Shown here piece by piece: positions 19,401 to 27,629 of a DNA stretch of 64,000 nucleotides. Where the stretch lies: contig NZ_BMXF01000001.1 of the NCBI RefSeq assembly GCF_014651615.1, forward strand, positions 496,001 through 560,000, in the 5' to 3' direction. The stretch's first letter is position 1. The number at the start of each line of letters is the position of its first letter. Position numbers and translations under genes: made by a program. Below the pieces are notes generated by a model, which was not told where the DNA came from, did not search any database, and worked only from the letters and a program-made list of their open reading frames with translations. This DNA is from Persicitalea jodogahamensis (GTDB lineage: Bacteria; Bacteroidota; Bacteroidia; Cytophagales; Spirosomataceae).

Positions 19401-19914
19401 TGATTTTTACGGTTGCGCCGGGGAGCGGTTGCCCCTTGGCGTCCTTCACCATACCCGACACCAACCGCAGCGGATCAGCCAGGACTGGCTCTGGTTCCGC
19501 TTTCGGCTGCGAAACCGGAGCCGTGCTCCTTCTTTCTTTTGCGATTGGCACGATGACAATCTGTCGGCCGGAGAGCTGGTAGGTAAGGCCCGACTGCCGC
19601 AGGGCTTTCTCCAGAATCACCGAAACCTTTTCGTTGGTCATGTCCAGATTCAGGGCATTCGCCGGGGTTTCTTCCAGCATTTTATCCTTATAAAAGATCA
19701 GGTAATCGGTCTGTTCCTGAATTTGCCGGAACAGCTGAGCCAGGTTGCCGTTTTTAAGGTGTACGTCCATGCGGTCTTTTTGCGAAAAGCCCTCGGCACT
19801 TACCCCCATCATAGCTACCCAAAGTAATGCGGCGGTCAGTTTCATGATTCTCAGTAGATTTAGGTCATGCCTCTCCGGCTGAAGAGCGCACGTACAATCG
19901 TCGAATTTTTTCAT
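16477..19914 (-). CDS. SusC/RagA TonB-linked outer-membrane transporter with STN domain
   Basis: The 1,145-residue protein has a long pre-signal region, then MKLTAALLWVAMMGVSAEGFSQ. Next come an STN signalling domain (about 50-115), a carboxypeptidase-regulatory-like beta domain (VSGMVKDAKGQPLPGATVKI), the TonB-box/plug region (EELVVVGYGVQKK to GANGVILVTTKKGKEG) and a 22-strand-type barrel ending in VKTFVFGLNINLK. The STN domain contacts the periplasmic part of FecR, so transport and sigma-factor activation are coupled. It lies downstream of fecR and upstream of susD. The extended N-terminus before the signal is usual in this subclass, so the first ATG (19914) is kept. Confidence 0.95.
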   Translation of the reverse strand: MKKFDDCTCALQPERHDLNLLRIMKLTAALLWVAMMGVSAEGFSQKDRMDVHLKNGNLAQLFRQIQEQTDYLIFYKDKMLEETPANALNLDMTNEKVSVILEKALRQSGLTYQLSGRQIVIVPIAKERRSTAPVSQPKAEPEPVLADPLRLVSGMVKDAKGQPLPGATVKIKGTLRGTSTNGEGHFSIEAEEGEVLQISYIGFLGKEVKIGSQTSLTIQLQEDVAGLEELVVVGYGVQKKVNITGSVSSIDAEDIESRPVTSVTSALQGLMPGVTVRNSTALPGQGAGSIRIRGIGTLGDSEPLVVIDGIPGGNLSILNPDDIQSISVLKDAASSSIYGVRGANGVILVTTKKGKEGTQPNISYGGYFGLQTPTALPDFLGSPQYMQLLNEAQRNVGRNPTYTDAEIEIARNGSDPNYYANTNWIEEIYTPSAPQQNHNLSINGGASNLNYYVSYGLLKEGGLITGDNYSANRHNIRVRLNTTLIDRIQLDANLGYIDRSYSGSSEGVGAGSGPIYAAHQILPLVPVRFTTGGWGYIGGQRNPIAVTTDGGTNTFGSQEFTGNLNATIKITDGLSLRGQYGLIQSNSSRTIFNKTINYYSPDDGSLIYQTNPVNKIDVRDYISRYQTFIGVLQYDKNFSDIHTINAILGASQEKTVGSSFGATRTNLASQDVPSINIGTENQLNFGGAAHNALQSLFGRVNYGFRSKYLAEVNFRYDGSSRFAPDVRWNLFTSASLGWVFSEEKFFKGLTDVIESGKLRASYGSQGNDRVGSDYAYLATLGPVNNVFPIGNAYTIGYRQQSIPNRLLTWESVIKKNIGLDLVFLGGRLGVTADVFENNTNDILLSVPLPDVLGVGTSYPPQNAGKVQNRGWEIQASWRDQIGDFRYAINSNLSDVKNKVVSLGGVPPTIGDRIRMVGEPIDAFYGLVAERMAQESDFTYDAETQKYTPNFPIIAGDPVAPGDVIYQDLDGDGVISLDKDRKVIGNAIPRFTYGFRTELGWKGIDFSFFLQGVGKVDGYLQGASRHALINEGSLPQTVHLDRWTPENTDASYPRLTYQQSYNQRLSTYWLEDASYLRLKNIQLGYTLPATLTQKFRVSRLRVYASADNLLTKSDFFYGYDPETPVTSGGFYPQVKTFVFGLNINLK

Positions 19915-20026
19915 ACATTTGATAGACTTTTGTTATACAATTGTTTAAGTTGTTTTCCTGCTTGCCGGCAGGAAGATTCGGAGCGGAAGGCGTTGGCGCG
20001 CCTTTCGCTTTTTCATTTATAAAAAC

Positions 20027-21184
20027 TCACTTTTTAAGTACAAACCTCCTTTCGTGCTGCTCGTAGCTAAGCGAAGTCGTGGTGCAGATGATAGACAGTA
20101 CATGGGTGATATCATCCTGCAGGTCCAGCTTCCCCGAGAAAGTCTCCTGCCCGGCGGTGGTACTTTCCACAGCGAGCTCCACCCGATAGTAGCGGGCCAG
20201 TTTTTTCAGGATTTCGTTCAGCGGTACCCGGCTCAGAATCAGGTAGCCATCCTTCCAGGCGGTATATTCTTCCACCCGCACCGAAGCTACCTGCACCTCG
20301 GCTGCCGAGGGGTTGTACAAGGCTCTGGTACCGGGGACCAACTTCTTTTTTATTTTACCAAATAGCGCGTCCTTGTTGGCCGTCAACTCGATGCTCCCCC
20401 GCGCCAGCACGGCGTAACTCTCGGCGTCGTCGGAGTAGGCACTAACGTCGAATTCTGTCCCGAGTACTTCGATTTCCAGGGCTTTGGTTTGAACATAAAA
20501 AGGTTTGGAAGCATCGTGCCGCACCGCAAAGTATGCCTCTCCGTCGAGGTACACTTCCCTTTGCCGGTCCGAAAAGCGGGCCGGGTACACTAGTTTTGAG
20601 CCGGAGTTGAGCCATACTTTGGTGCCATCGTGCAGGGTGAGGGTGGAGCGCTTGCCGTAGGGTACCACCAGGGTGTTGTACACTATGTCCTTCTGATTGA
20701 AGCCGCGATCGATCACCGATCCCGAATCCAGCCGGATATTTGCCCCGTTTTCCTGGTAGGTAATCTCTGATTCATCATTGGACAGGCTGATCGTTTGCTC
20801 GTCGGAGAGGATGAGCTGGGTATTAGTAGCCGAGTCGGATGCGGCAGCACGCTCTGCGGCAAGCTGCATGCCGGAATCAGGACGGGTACCATAAAAATAC
20901 AGGCCGAAGCCCGCCAGTAGCAGGAGCGATACGGTAGCGGCAATGCGGAATACGGGTAGCCGAACGCTCCTTCGACCTGCCGACTCTGACGTACTCTGCT
21001 GAACGGTAGCCCATAACGCCTCCTTTTCGGAATCGTTGAGTTGCTCATTCCCGTTTTCCTGAAACAGGTTTTTCAGATGCTCTGTTAGTTTCTGCTGCTC
21101 GGGAGGTAGTTCACCAGACGAATCCGATGCATGGCGCCCGCTCAGAAAATCTTCAAGATTACGTGGTTTCTTCGGTTTCATCAC
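20027..21184 (-). CDS. FecR-family anti-sigma factor
   Basis: This 385-residue inner-membrane protein has a cytoplasmic N-terminal part, one membrane segment (RIAATVSLLLLAGFGLYFYG), and a periplasmic FecR domain (RSTLTLHDGTKVWLNSGSKL to VLARGSIELT). The C-terminal DUF4974-like domain (VPLNEILKKLARYYRVEL to the end) resembles secretin/STN folds. It senses the STN domain of the downstream SusC and controls the upstream ECF sigma factor. It is 108 bp after the sigma gene, with a GC-rich hairpin between them, and 112 bp before susC. Confidence 0.93.
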   Translation of the reverse strand: MMKPKKPRNLEDFLSGRHASDSSGELPPEQQKLTEHLKNLFQENGNEQLNDSEKEALWATVQQSTSESAGRRSVRLPVFRIAATVSLLLLAGFGLYFYGTRPDSGMQLAAERAAASDSATNTQLILSDEQTISLSNDESEITYQENGANIRLDSGSVIDRGFNQKDIVYNTLVVPYGKRSTLTLHDGTKVWLNSGSKLVYPARFSDRQREVYLDGEAYFAVRHDASKPFYVQTKALEIEVLGTEFDVSAYSDDAESYAVLARGSIELTANKDALFGKIKKKLVPGTRALYNPSAAEVQVASVRVEEYTAWKDGYLILSRVPLNEILKKLARYYRVELAVESTTAGQETFSGKLDLQDDITHVLSIICTTTSLSYEQHERRFVLKK

Positions 21185-21214
21185 GCCATTGTTTATAAGT
21201 ATAGAGCGACAAAA

Positions 21215-21250
21215 GCCCGCGCCATAGACGCGGGCCGAAGTTTTTTTTAG
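21215..21250. terminator. Hairpin between ECF sigma and fecR genes
   Basis: GCCCGCG (21215-21221) and CGCGGGC (21229-21235) form a perfect 7-bp stem around a 7-nt loop. On the minus (gene) strand it is followed by TTTTGT; on the plus strand a T8 run follows after five bases. It may attenuate readthrough from the sigma gene into fecR or stop antisense transcription. Confidence 0.5.
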
Positions 21251-21292
21251 TTTTTAAGCAGTTATAGAACAAACAGCCTGAAATGAAGCAAG

Positions 21293-21898
21293 TTAATCCA
21301 GCAATAAAAGCAGCATAGAGGCCAAAGGCAGACCATTGAGTTGTTGCCGGAGTTGCTTCACCCCACGGTATACCAGCGTGCGACAGGTAGGCACCGAAAC
21401 CTGCATCAAGGCGGCTATTTCTTCGTAACTAAGGTCGTGTTTGAATTTCAGGTACAGGATTTCCCGCTGCCTGTCCGGCAACTGGTTGATTTCGTACGCC
21501 AGTGCTTCGAGGGTCTCCCGTTCCTTTTCTTCAGCCATAATTTTGTGCTCAATGCTGAAAGAAAACGGAGGGAAAGGAAGAGCGTGGTCGCGATCCAGCC
21601 AACCGTTGAGCTGAAACAGGGAAGATTTGCGCAGCGCCAGATTTAATTTGCGGCGAAAGGATTTGAGCAGATAGAATTTGACACTGTCGGGCGAGGCTGC
21701 CAGTCCGGCCCGATAGGTATGCAAATCGATAAATAGGTCATGGATACAGTCCTTGATCAGTTCCTGATCTGCCGTATACCGCAGCCCGAAGGCATACAGG
21801 ATATCGGTGTAGGTGTCGTATAGTTCCCGGAACGCTTCCTGGCTACCCGCCGCAAAATCCGTCCATATATCTCCCTCGGTTCGCGTGTCCATACTCAA
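21293..21898 (-). CDS. ECF RNA polymerase sigma-70 factor
   Basis: The 201-residue protein has a sigma-70 region 2 (EAFRELYDTYTDILYAFGLRY, then DCIHDLFIDL) and region 4 (LPDRQREILYLKFKHDLSYEEIAALMQVSVPTC, cut here across its helix-turn-helix), with no extra domains. It belongs to the FecI-like Bacteroidota group that pairs with FecR and drives transcription of the adjacent susC operon when ligand is transported. The start may be the first ATG (21898) or the ATG two codons in (MDTR). The hydrophobic LASMLLLLLD tail is unremarkable. It is the first gene of the operon; the 203 bp upstream should hold its promoter, but no exact consensus was found. Confidence 0.94.
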   Translation of the reverse strand: MSMDTRTEGDIWTDFAAGSQEAFRELYDTYTDILYAFGLRYTADQELIKDCIHDLFIDLHTYRAGLAASPDSVKFYLLKSFRRKLNLALRKSSLFQLNGWLDRDHALPFPPFSFSIEHKIMAEEKERETLEALAYEINQLPDRQREILYLKFKHDLSYEEIAALMQVSVPTCRTLVYRGVKQLRQQLNGLPLASMLLLLLD

Positions 21899-22101
21899 GT
21901 GTTTAGTCGTTCACATGCCGGGTTTGATTACGAGCGATCAAGTAAGGAAATCTGTTAGAAACGATAGCACTCGGTAATTTAATGAAATTATTAAATTTTA
22001 ATACCAAGTATCTTTTTATTAACTCAATACAGGCCGATCAGTGAGGAGATAAAAGAAGTTTTGAGGCCAGAAAAACTAACTGCTTTTGCGGCAGAGTTCA
22101 A

Positions 22102-23373
22102 CTATCCCCGGACAACCTTCCCGATATCCACTTTATAAATCTGCCTGCCCAGTTTCTCATGCGTAGAGTCAAAGAAGACCTGCTTTCCCTGGGGGTTGGC
22201 GCGGGGGTGAAGGTCACAGCGGTACTCGCCTTTGTATTGGGGCGGCGACAGGAATTTGCCCAGAATCACGCGCCGCTGAGTGGAGATGTTGTAGAGGTAG
22301 AGCGTCTGCATCCGGTTGGCATCAGGATAGGTGTCGTTCAGAACCCATTCGTTGTCGGTGTGCGGGATGTAGGTGTTGTGGCCGTTGACGGTCATGGCTT
22401 CCGCGCCGATGTGTTCGCTGTTCTGGGTTTTGTCTTCCATCAGCCAGAAACCCCACTCCTTGCCGATGGGTTTGGTCCAGGCCAGGATGCGCTCCGGGCC
22501 ATCCCAGATAATGTGTGAAGTATTGCCCGAAGGGTCGATCACGTAGCGATCTTTGCCCGTGTCGGTGTCCATCGTCACCATGCGGGTGATGAATTCCGTA
22601 GTGGGTACGCCATCCTGCTCCTGCACCTTATGTCGCCAACGGTTGAGGAACAGCATCCGTTTACTATCAGGGCTGATCAGCAGATGGTTGAACCAGTGCC
22701 AATAGGTATCTACCGATTCGCCCAGGTGCGGAATGGCTGCCATGTCGGACAGCGATAACAGCATTTGGTGCTTGCCCGACTTTAAATCCATGCGGTAAAT
22801 CCCGATGTCTTTGGGGGCTTTCACCTTTTCGTAAGGATCGGGGATGCCCACGTAGCCGTAGCCGGGCCGCAGGTTCTGGATGCGGTTGAACTCAGTCCCC
22901 ACGGCAAATTGCCCGTTGGGGGCCAGGGCGTAAATGGCTTTGGGCAGGATACGCTCTTTCCCGGTCTTGACGTTGAGGACCCTGCTCCTGAAAGCGCCGT
23001 CGATCCGGTCGTTCCAGATGACCTCCTCGGCCGAGTTGGGCAGCCACTGCAGCATGCAACCCTGTTGCCAGCCCCACGCATTGGACATCCCCAGTTTACG
23101 CCACTTGTTGTTGTTCTGCAGATCGATCAGGCCGATTTCCAGCTGGTCGTCGGGACCGGGCGTGCGGCCTTCGAAAGGAGCCTGCATTCCCAGCGCGTAG
23201 CGGCCCGTGGGGTCGATCTGTAATTTATCGTAGTACCCAAACCAGTGCGGATTGCTGCCATCGGTAATGCGCTCGGCGGGAAAATCTCCTTCGGCGAGGA
23301 AACTGTCAGCCGAAAAGGTCATCAGGCCCGCACTTCCGGCCAGGCTGCTTTTTATAAAATCGCGACGCTGCAT
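22102..23373 (-). CDS. Tat-exported beta-propeller protein, oligogalacturonate-lyase-like
   Basis: The 423-residue protein begins MQRRDFIKSSLAGSAGLM, a twin-arginine signal, so it is exported folded. The rest is a run of propeller-blade repeats with aromatic and acidic patches (NPHWFGYYDKLQIDPTGRYAL, split by blade; YTHW-like HWFNHLLISPDSKRM; LHPRANPQGKQVFFDSTHE). The HxxxNP and histidine-rich loops resemble oligogalacturonate lyase-type propellers, in which histidines bind a metal. Enzyme activity is not proven. It stands alone on the minus strand, 203 bp before the sigma gene, and an AACTC-rich patch directly precedes its ATG. Confidence 0.7.
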   Translation of the reverse strand: MQRRDFIKSSLAGSAGLMTFSADSFLAEGDFPAERITDGSNPHWFGYYDKLQIDPTGRYALGMQAPFEGRTPGPDDQLEIGLIDLQNNNKWRKLGMSNAWGWQQGCMLQWLPNSAEEVIWNDRIDGAFRSRVLNVKTGKERILPKAIYALAPNGQFAVGTEFNRIQNLRPGYGYVGIPDPYEKVKAPKDIGIYRMDLKSGKHQMLLSLSDMAAIPHLGESVDTYWHWFNHLLISPDSKRMLFLNRWRHKVQEQDGVPTTEFITRMVTMDTDTGKDRYVIDPSGNTSHIIWDGPERILAWTKPIGKEWGFWLMEDKTQNSEHIGAEAMTVNGHNTYIPHTDNEWVLNDTYPDANRMQTLYLYNISTQRRVILGKFLSPPQYKGEYRCDLHPRANPQGKQVFFDSTHEKLGRQIYKVDIGKVVRG

Positions 23374-23477
23374 CTTGGAGTTTACGAGTTTAAAGTCGAA
23401 AGTTTACGGGCTCAGGACAGAGCCACCTTTGCGGTTGCTTTGTCTATGCTTGACACTATTCTTCTTCTTTAATAAAA

Positions 23478-23513
23478 AAACACGGGTTCCCGCTGCGTTG
23501 GGAACCCGTGTTT
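23478..23513 (-). terminator. Strong terminator of the outer-membrane receptor gene
   Basis: AAACACGGGTTCCC (23478-23491) and GGGAACCCGTGTTT (23500-23513) are perfect 14-bp arms around an 8-nt loop. On the minus strand the stem runs into a T-rich tract (TTTTTTTATT), downstream of the receptor gene that ends at 23623. Confidence 0.88.
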
Positions 23514-23622
23514 ATAAGAATTCAGGAAACAAAAACTACTGGTTCGATTAGGCTCTGTTGCTCATTGTCAACCCGCTCCCGAACTTTTAACTCCTAAACT
23601 CCTAAACTCATGAACTCACAAA

Positions 23623-26181
23623 CTACCCCCTGGGCCTTCCGCCACCGGCGGCAGGTGCAGCTTGCTGCTGGCCACCACCGCCGTCGCCGTCACCACCGCT
23701 TTTCACGTCGTCGTTGTTGACACTCTTGCGGCGGCGGCGGGGCTGGTCGTCAAAACTCATTTTACCCAGTTTGTAGGAGAAATTGACCCGTACACCCCGC
23801 ATATAGCGGTCGTTGATGCTCGTTTGGGTGAAAGTGGGTGTCTCCAGCACTGTGTTCATTCTGAATGCCTTCGACAGGAAGTTCTCGGCGCTCATGCCGA
23901 TGCTGCCACGCTTGTTGGCAAACTCCTTTTTCACACCCAGGCTGTAAATCCGGAAGCCGGTCGAGTAGCCCTGCAGCTGCACGTCGCGGCCCCGGGTGAA
24001 ACCAAATCCCTGAATACCCCAACCCTTGGGAAGCGTCACACTGGTGAAGACGCGACCTGAGGCCACCACTCCCGAGTTGCTCGTGCCCAGCGAAGCGTTG
24101 TTAGAGTTGTTTGACAGATAGACGTAGTAGGCATCGACACCGCCGCCGATCTGCCACTTACTGAACAGCGTGACGTTTCCGAAGATGTTGGCGCCGTAGT
24201 TTTGCTTCTGACCGATGTTCCCGTAAGTCGTCGTGATAACGCCCTCCTCGCTGGTCGTGCGTACATTCTCGATGGAGTTGTTGGTGTTACGGGCAAAGAG
24301 CGAGAAATTGATATAGACTGATTTCTTGAACCAGCTTGAACTCAACTCGTACTGGTCGGTCAATTCGGGCGACAGGTCAGGATTACCCACTGAGATGTTC
24401 TGCGGGTTTGAGGCATTGATGTTAGGATTCAGGAATTGAATGCCTGGGCGTTGCAAACGACGGTTGTAAGCGGCCTTCACGGTACGCCCTCCTTTGAAGG
24501 TTTTGGATACGTTGATGCTTGGTACCAGATTGCCATAGTTGGGAATGCTCAGCCCCACTTCGCCCTGCGTGGCGTCAATGGTCGTGTACTCATAACGGCT
24601 GCCCACTTTGAAAGTGTACTTGTTTTTGGTAGAGATGGTGTAGGACAAATAGGTAGCCGCCACGTTCTGATCATAGACCAGGCTGCTGGCCTGACGGGGC
24701 TGATTCAGCGTGCTATAGTAAGTGAAGTCGCTGTCCACCTGCCGGAAGATACCCTTGCCACCAAATTCGATGCTCTGGTTTTTCTTGATGGGCGAAGTGT
24801 AGTCGAGTTGCACGGTACTTTCCTGATTGTAGCTGCCGTTGCGGTTGCCTTCCTGGCCCAAAAGCGTGGAGGATGTGGCTGAGTCGAACAGATTGGCGTC
24901 GAAGTCGTTGGTGCGGTTGTTGCGGCTGAACTGCGTCAGGATGCTGAACTCCTGCTGCGGTTTTTTCAACTGACGGGTGTAGTCCACGTTTACGTCTACC
25001 GTCCCGGAAAGATCCTTTACATCCACATCGCGGAAAGAATTTTTGGCGGGAGTGGTGCCGAACGAGTTGAGCGTGGAAATCTCCTGCGAACTCGTCGAGT
25101 TGCGGGTACCGTAACGGACGCTGGCCGTGATAAACGACTTGTCGGTGATATCCATATCCCAGCCCAGGTTGTAGGAGCCAAACCCGTAGGTGTTTTTCGA
25201 GTCCGTCAGTTGGCGTACTGAGAAAGGCACACCATTCTTAACGCCTTCCTGAAGGTTATCCCCTTTGCCGAGAATGTTGTAGCCAATCCGGCCATATCCG
25301 CCCAGGTTGAAGCCCATCTTACCTGTGCGATAGCCGCCACGCAGGCCAAGGTTAGCTCCCCGGTTGCCAACGCCGGAATCGAAGTCCAGCGTCGCGCCCT
25401 GCAAAGTGTTTTTCTTGGTAATGATATTGATGATGCCGGCAGTACCTTCGGCGTCGTATTTGGCCGAGGGTGACGTAATCACTTCTACCGACTTGATCAT
25501 GTCGGCAGGAATTTGTTTCAGGGCGTCGGCCACGCTGCTGGCCAGGATGGTCGAGGGTTTGTTGTTGATAAGCACTCTCACATTTGAACTGCCGCGCAAC
25601 GACACGTTGCCGTCCAGATCTACGCTCAGCATCGGTACCTTGCGCATTACCTCGGTGGCATCACCGCCTTTGCTCGTAATGTCTTTCTCGGCGTTATATA
25701 CCAGCCGATCCACCCGCTCCTCGATCATCTGGGTTTGGCCGGTTACGGTCACGGCATCCAGTTGCACTACGTCGGGTGTCAATACGATATCGTCCAGCTC
25801 GATGTTGGTACGTCCGTCTATTTTGATCTTGTCGATCTGCTTTCCTTTATAGCCAATGAAAGAAAGCATAAGCTTGTAGTTTCCGTCGGCGATGTTCTTC
25901 ATGCTGAACTTGCCTTTATCGTCGGTGGTAGAACCGTCGACAGGACGATTGGTTGCCATGTCGACAAGGGAGACCGAAGCGAATTCGACGGGCTGGTTCG
26001 ACACAGAGTCTTTGATGGTGCCGCTGACTTTACCGTTGCCCCGCGCAGAGTTGTCGATGGTGCCGGGAATGTTCGTGCTGGGCTCTGCCTGAGGGCGACC
26101 CGCGCCTTCGGGCCGCTGGGCATAAGAAACGGCACTCAGGCCGCAGGTAAGTAGAAATGTTAGCGTGAATAACTTTTTCAT
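23623..26181 (-). CDS. Outer-membrane beta-barrel receptor (OMP_b-brl_3 type)
   Basis: The 852-residue protein has the signal MKKLFTLTFLLTCGLSAVSYAQ and a carboxypeptidase-regulatory-like domain (VSGTIKDSVSNQPVEFASVS). A plug domain (VTVTGQTQMIEERVDRLVY to TAGIINIITKKN) and a large barrel follow (YSGIQF-like strands, RYEYTTID, RVNFSYKLGKMSF). The C-terminus is a low-complexity basic then Gly/Ala/Gln-rich tail beyond the last strand. The start is set at 26181, where the signal peptide begins; the upstream codons in frame are not typical. Such TonB-dependent receptors import unidentified ligands. It is divergent from a LytS/LytR pair that may regulate it. Confidence 0.9.
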   Translation of the reverse strand: MKKLFTLTFLLTCGLSAVSYAQRPEGAGRPQAEPSTNIPGTIDNSARGNGKVSGTIKDSVSNQPVEFASVSLVDMATNRPVDGSTTDDKGKFSMKNIADGNYKLMLSFIGYKGKQIDKIKIDGRTNIELDDIVLTPDVVQLDAVTVTGQTQMIEERVDRLVYNAEKDITSKGGDATEVMRKVPMLSVDLDGNVSLRGSSNVRVLINNKPSTILASSVADALKQIPADMIKSVEVITSPSAKYDAEGTAGIINIITKKNTLQGATLDFDSGVGNRGANLGLRGGYRTGKMGFNLGGYGRIGYNILGKGDNLQEGVKNGVPFSVRQLTDSKNTYGFGSYNLGWDMDITDKSFITASVRYGTRNSTSSQEISTLNSFGTTPAKNSFRDVDVKDLSGTVDVNVDYTRQLKKPQQEFSILTQFSRNNRTNDFDANLFDSATSSTLLGQEGNRNGSYNQESTVQLDYTSPIKKNQSIEFGGKGIFRQVDSDFTYYSTLNQPRQASSLVYDQNVAATYLSYTISTKNKYTFKVGSRYEYTTIDATQGEVGLSIPNYGNLVPSINVSKTFKGGRTVKAAYNRRLQRPGIQFLNPNINASNPQNISVGNPDLSPELTDQYELSSSWFKKSVYINFSLFARNTNNSIENVRTTSEEGVITTTYGNIGQKQNYGANIFGNVTLFSKWQIGGGVDAYYVYLSNNSNNASLGTSNSGVVASGRVFTSVTLPKGWGIQGFGFTRGRDVQLQGYSTGFRIYSLGVKKEFANKRGSIGMSAENFLSKAFRMNTVLETPTFTQTSINDRYMRGVRVNFSYKLGKMSFDDQPRRRRKSVNNDDVKSGGDGDGGGGQQQAAPAAGGGRPRG

Positions 26182-26561
26182 AGCTAAGTGATAAAGGGAT
26201 GCTGTTAGATTTTTAAATAAGGAAAAGTACAATCCGTCTCAGTTTGAAATTTTAGATACTTCAAAATAACTACCTTATTGCCCAAGGGTTTTTAGGTAAT
26301 AGATGAACGGGATGATGACATAGATGAACTGCCTGTTTCACCCGATGAAAGCGCTTTATTCCTTTCGTCGGGTCTTGGAGAATGTATTCGCCGAACGGAT
26401 TGCGGCATTCGTCTAGGTTCTCTGGTGGTTGGTCGATTCCAACCACTAACTTTGAAAAGTACTACGTAGTGTTGTTGTGAGTATTTGGGGAGAAATGAAG
26501 TTATTAGCCGATAGCACCCCGATCGGAACTCTCAATTTTCCACTTTCCACTTTGAACTGAT
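26182..26561. promoter_or_regulatory. Divergent intergenic region with an 8-bp inverted repeat
   Basis: This 380-bp gap separates the minus-strand receptor gene from the plus-strand kinase gene, so it should hold both promoters. GTGGTTGG (26425-26432) and CCAACCAC (26439-26446) form a perfect inverted repeat around TCGATT. Just before the kinase start is an AACTC/ACTTT-rich patch (about 26528-26558). No exact TAnnTTTG box and no additional gene were recognised. Confidence 0.5.
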
Positions 26562-27629
26562 TTGGAAACCTCCCGAAAATATATGCCCTGGCTGATCCAC
26601 GTTTTAGTGTGGACCTTGCTGGGTTCGATCCTATTGTTGTGGCAGCCGCTCACCTGGCAGATTACCATCCCCATGCAATTCTGGATAAAGCAAGCCGTGC
26701 TGTTCGGACTTCTGCTGGCCGTTTTTTATATCAATACCAAAATCTGGATTCCCCGCCTGCTCTTCCATAACCGGACGGCCTGGTTTATTTTGCTCAATAC
26801 AGCGGCGGTGTTGCTGGTGTCGTTTCTGGTGCAAAGGGTAGAAATCTGGGTGAACCTCCGTGAAAGTATGGAGGCGGCTTTCAAGGCCGTGCGTAATTCG
26901 GGCGTCATGCGCCGGGAGGACTCACTCGATTATTTCTCGCTGCTCACCGCCCTGATGATGATCGCCATAAGTACCAGCGTGGCGGCGGTGCAGAAGTGGC
27001 AGCACGATGCCCAACTCCGGCAAAATCTCGAACGCGCCAAAACCGAATCGGAACTCTCATTCCTGAAAGCGCAGATTAACCCGCACTTTTTCTTCAATAC
27101 ACTCAACAATATTTACGCCCTCACGGTCATTGATGTGGAGGCGTCGCGGGAAGCACTCCACAAACTTTCGCGCATGATGCGCTATGTTCTCTACGATTCC
27201 CAGCAGGGTACGGTGCAGCTCAGCCAGGAAATTGCTTTTGCCCAGGACTACATCAAGCTGATGCAGCTTCGTCTCACTGACAAAGTGACGGTGCAGCTTA
27301 CTCCGCCGAACCCGATGAGTGATGTACCCATCGCACCCATGCTGTTTCTACCTTTTATCGAGAATGCCTTCAAACATGGCGTAAGTGCCACTCAGCCCAG
27401 TCGCATCGAGATTATCATCCGGCAGAATGGGGCCAAAATTCACGTTGAAGTCAAGAATACGCTGTTTTCGGCCAAACAATCGACTAATCTTGAAGAAAGC
27501 AACGGCATCGGGCTGGTCAATACCCGCCGCCGCCTCGACTTGCTATACCCGGGTCGCTATGAGCTCGACGTGCAGGAAGACCGCCAGGAAAACGAATACA
27601 AAGTTCACCTCGAACTCGACGCCGTATGA
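26562..27629 (+). CDS. LytS/YehU-type sensor histidine kinase
   Basis: The 355-residue inner-membrane kinase has four predicted membrane segments in the first 145 residues (WLIHVLVWTLLGSILLLW; AVLFGLLLAVFYI; AWFILLNTAAVLLVSFLV; LLTALMMIAISTSVAAV). A His_kinase domain follows with H175 in QINPHFFFNTLNNIYAL, and then an ATPase domain (PIAPMLFLPFIENAFKHGV, GIGLVNTRRRLDLLY). It phosphorylates the downstream LytTR regulator. The start is TTG at 26562; an ATG at 26583 would remove seven residues and is possible. It overlaps the regulator gene by 4 bp (ATGA). Confidence 0.93.
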   Translation: METSRKYMPWLIHVLVWTLLGSILLLWQPLTWQITIPMQFWIKQAVLFGLLLAVFYINTKIWIPRLLFHNRTAWFILLNTAAVLLVSFLVQRVEIWVNLRESMEAAFKAVRNSGVMRREDSLDYFSLLTALMMIAISTSVAAVQKWQHDAQLRQNLERAKTESELSFLKAQINPHFFFNTLNNIYALTVIDVEASREALHKLSRMMRYVLYDSQQGTVQLSQEIAFAQDYIKLMQLRLTDKVTVQLTPPNPMSDVPIAPMLFLPFIENAFKHGVSATQPSRIEIIIRQNGAKIHVEVKNTLFSAKQSTNLEESNGIGLVNTRRRLDLLYPGRYELDVQEDRQENEYKVHLELDAV

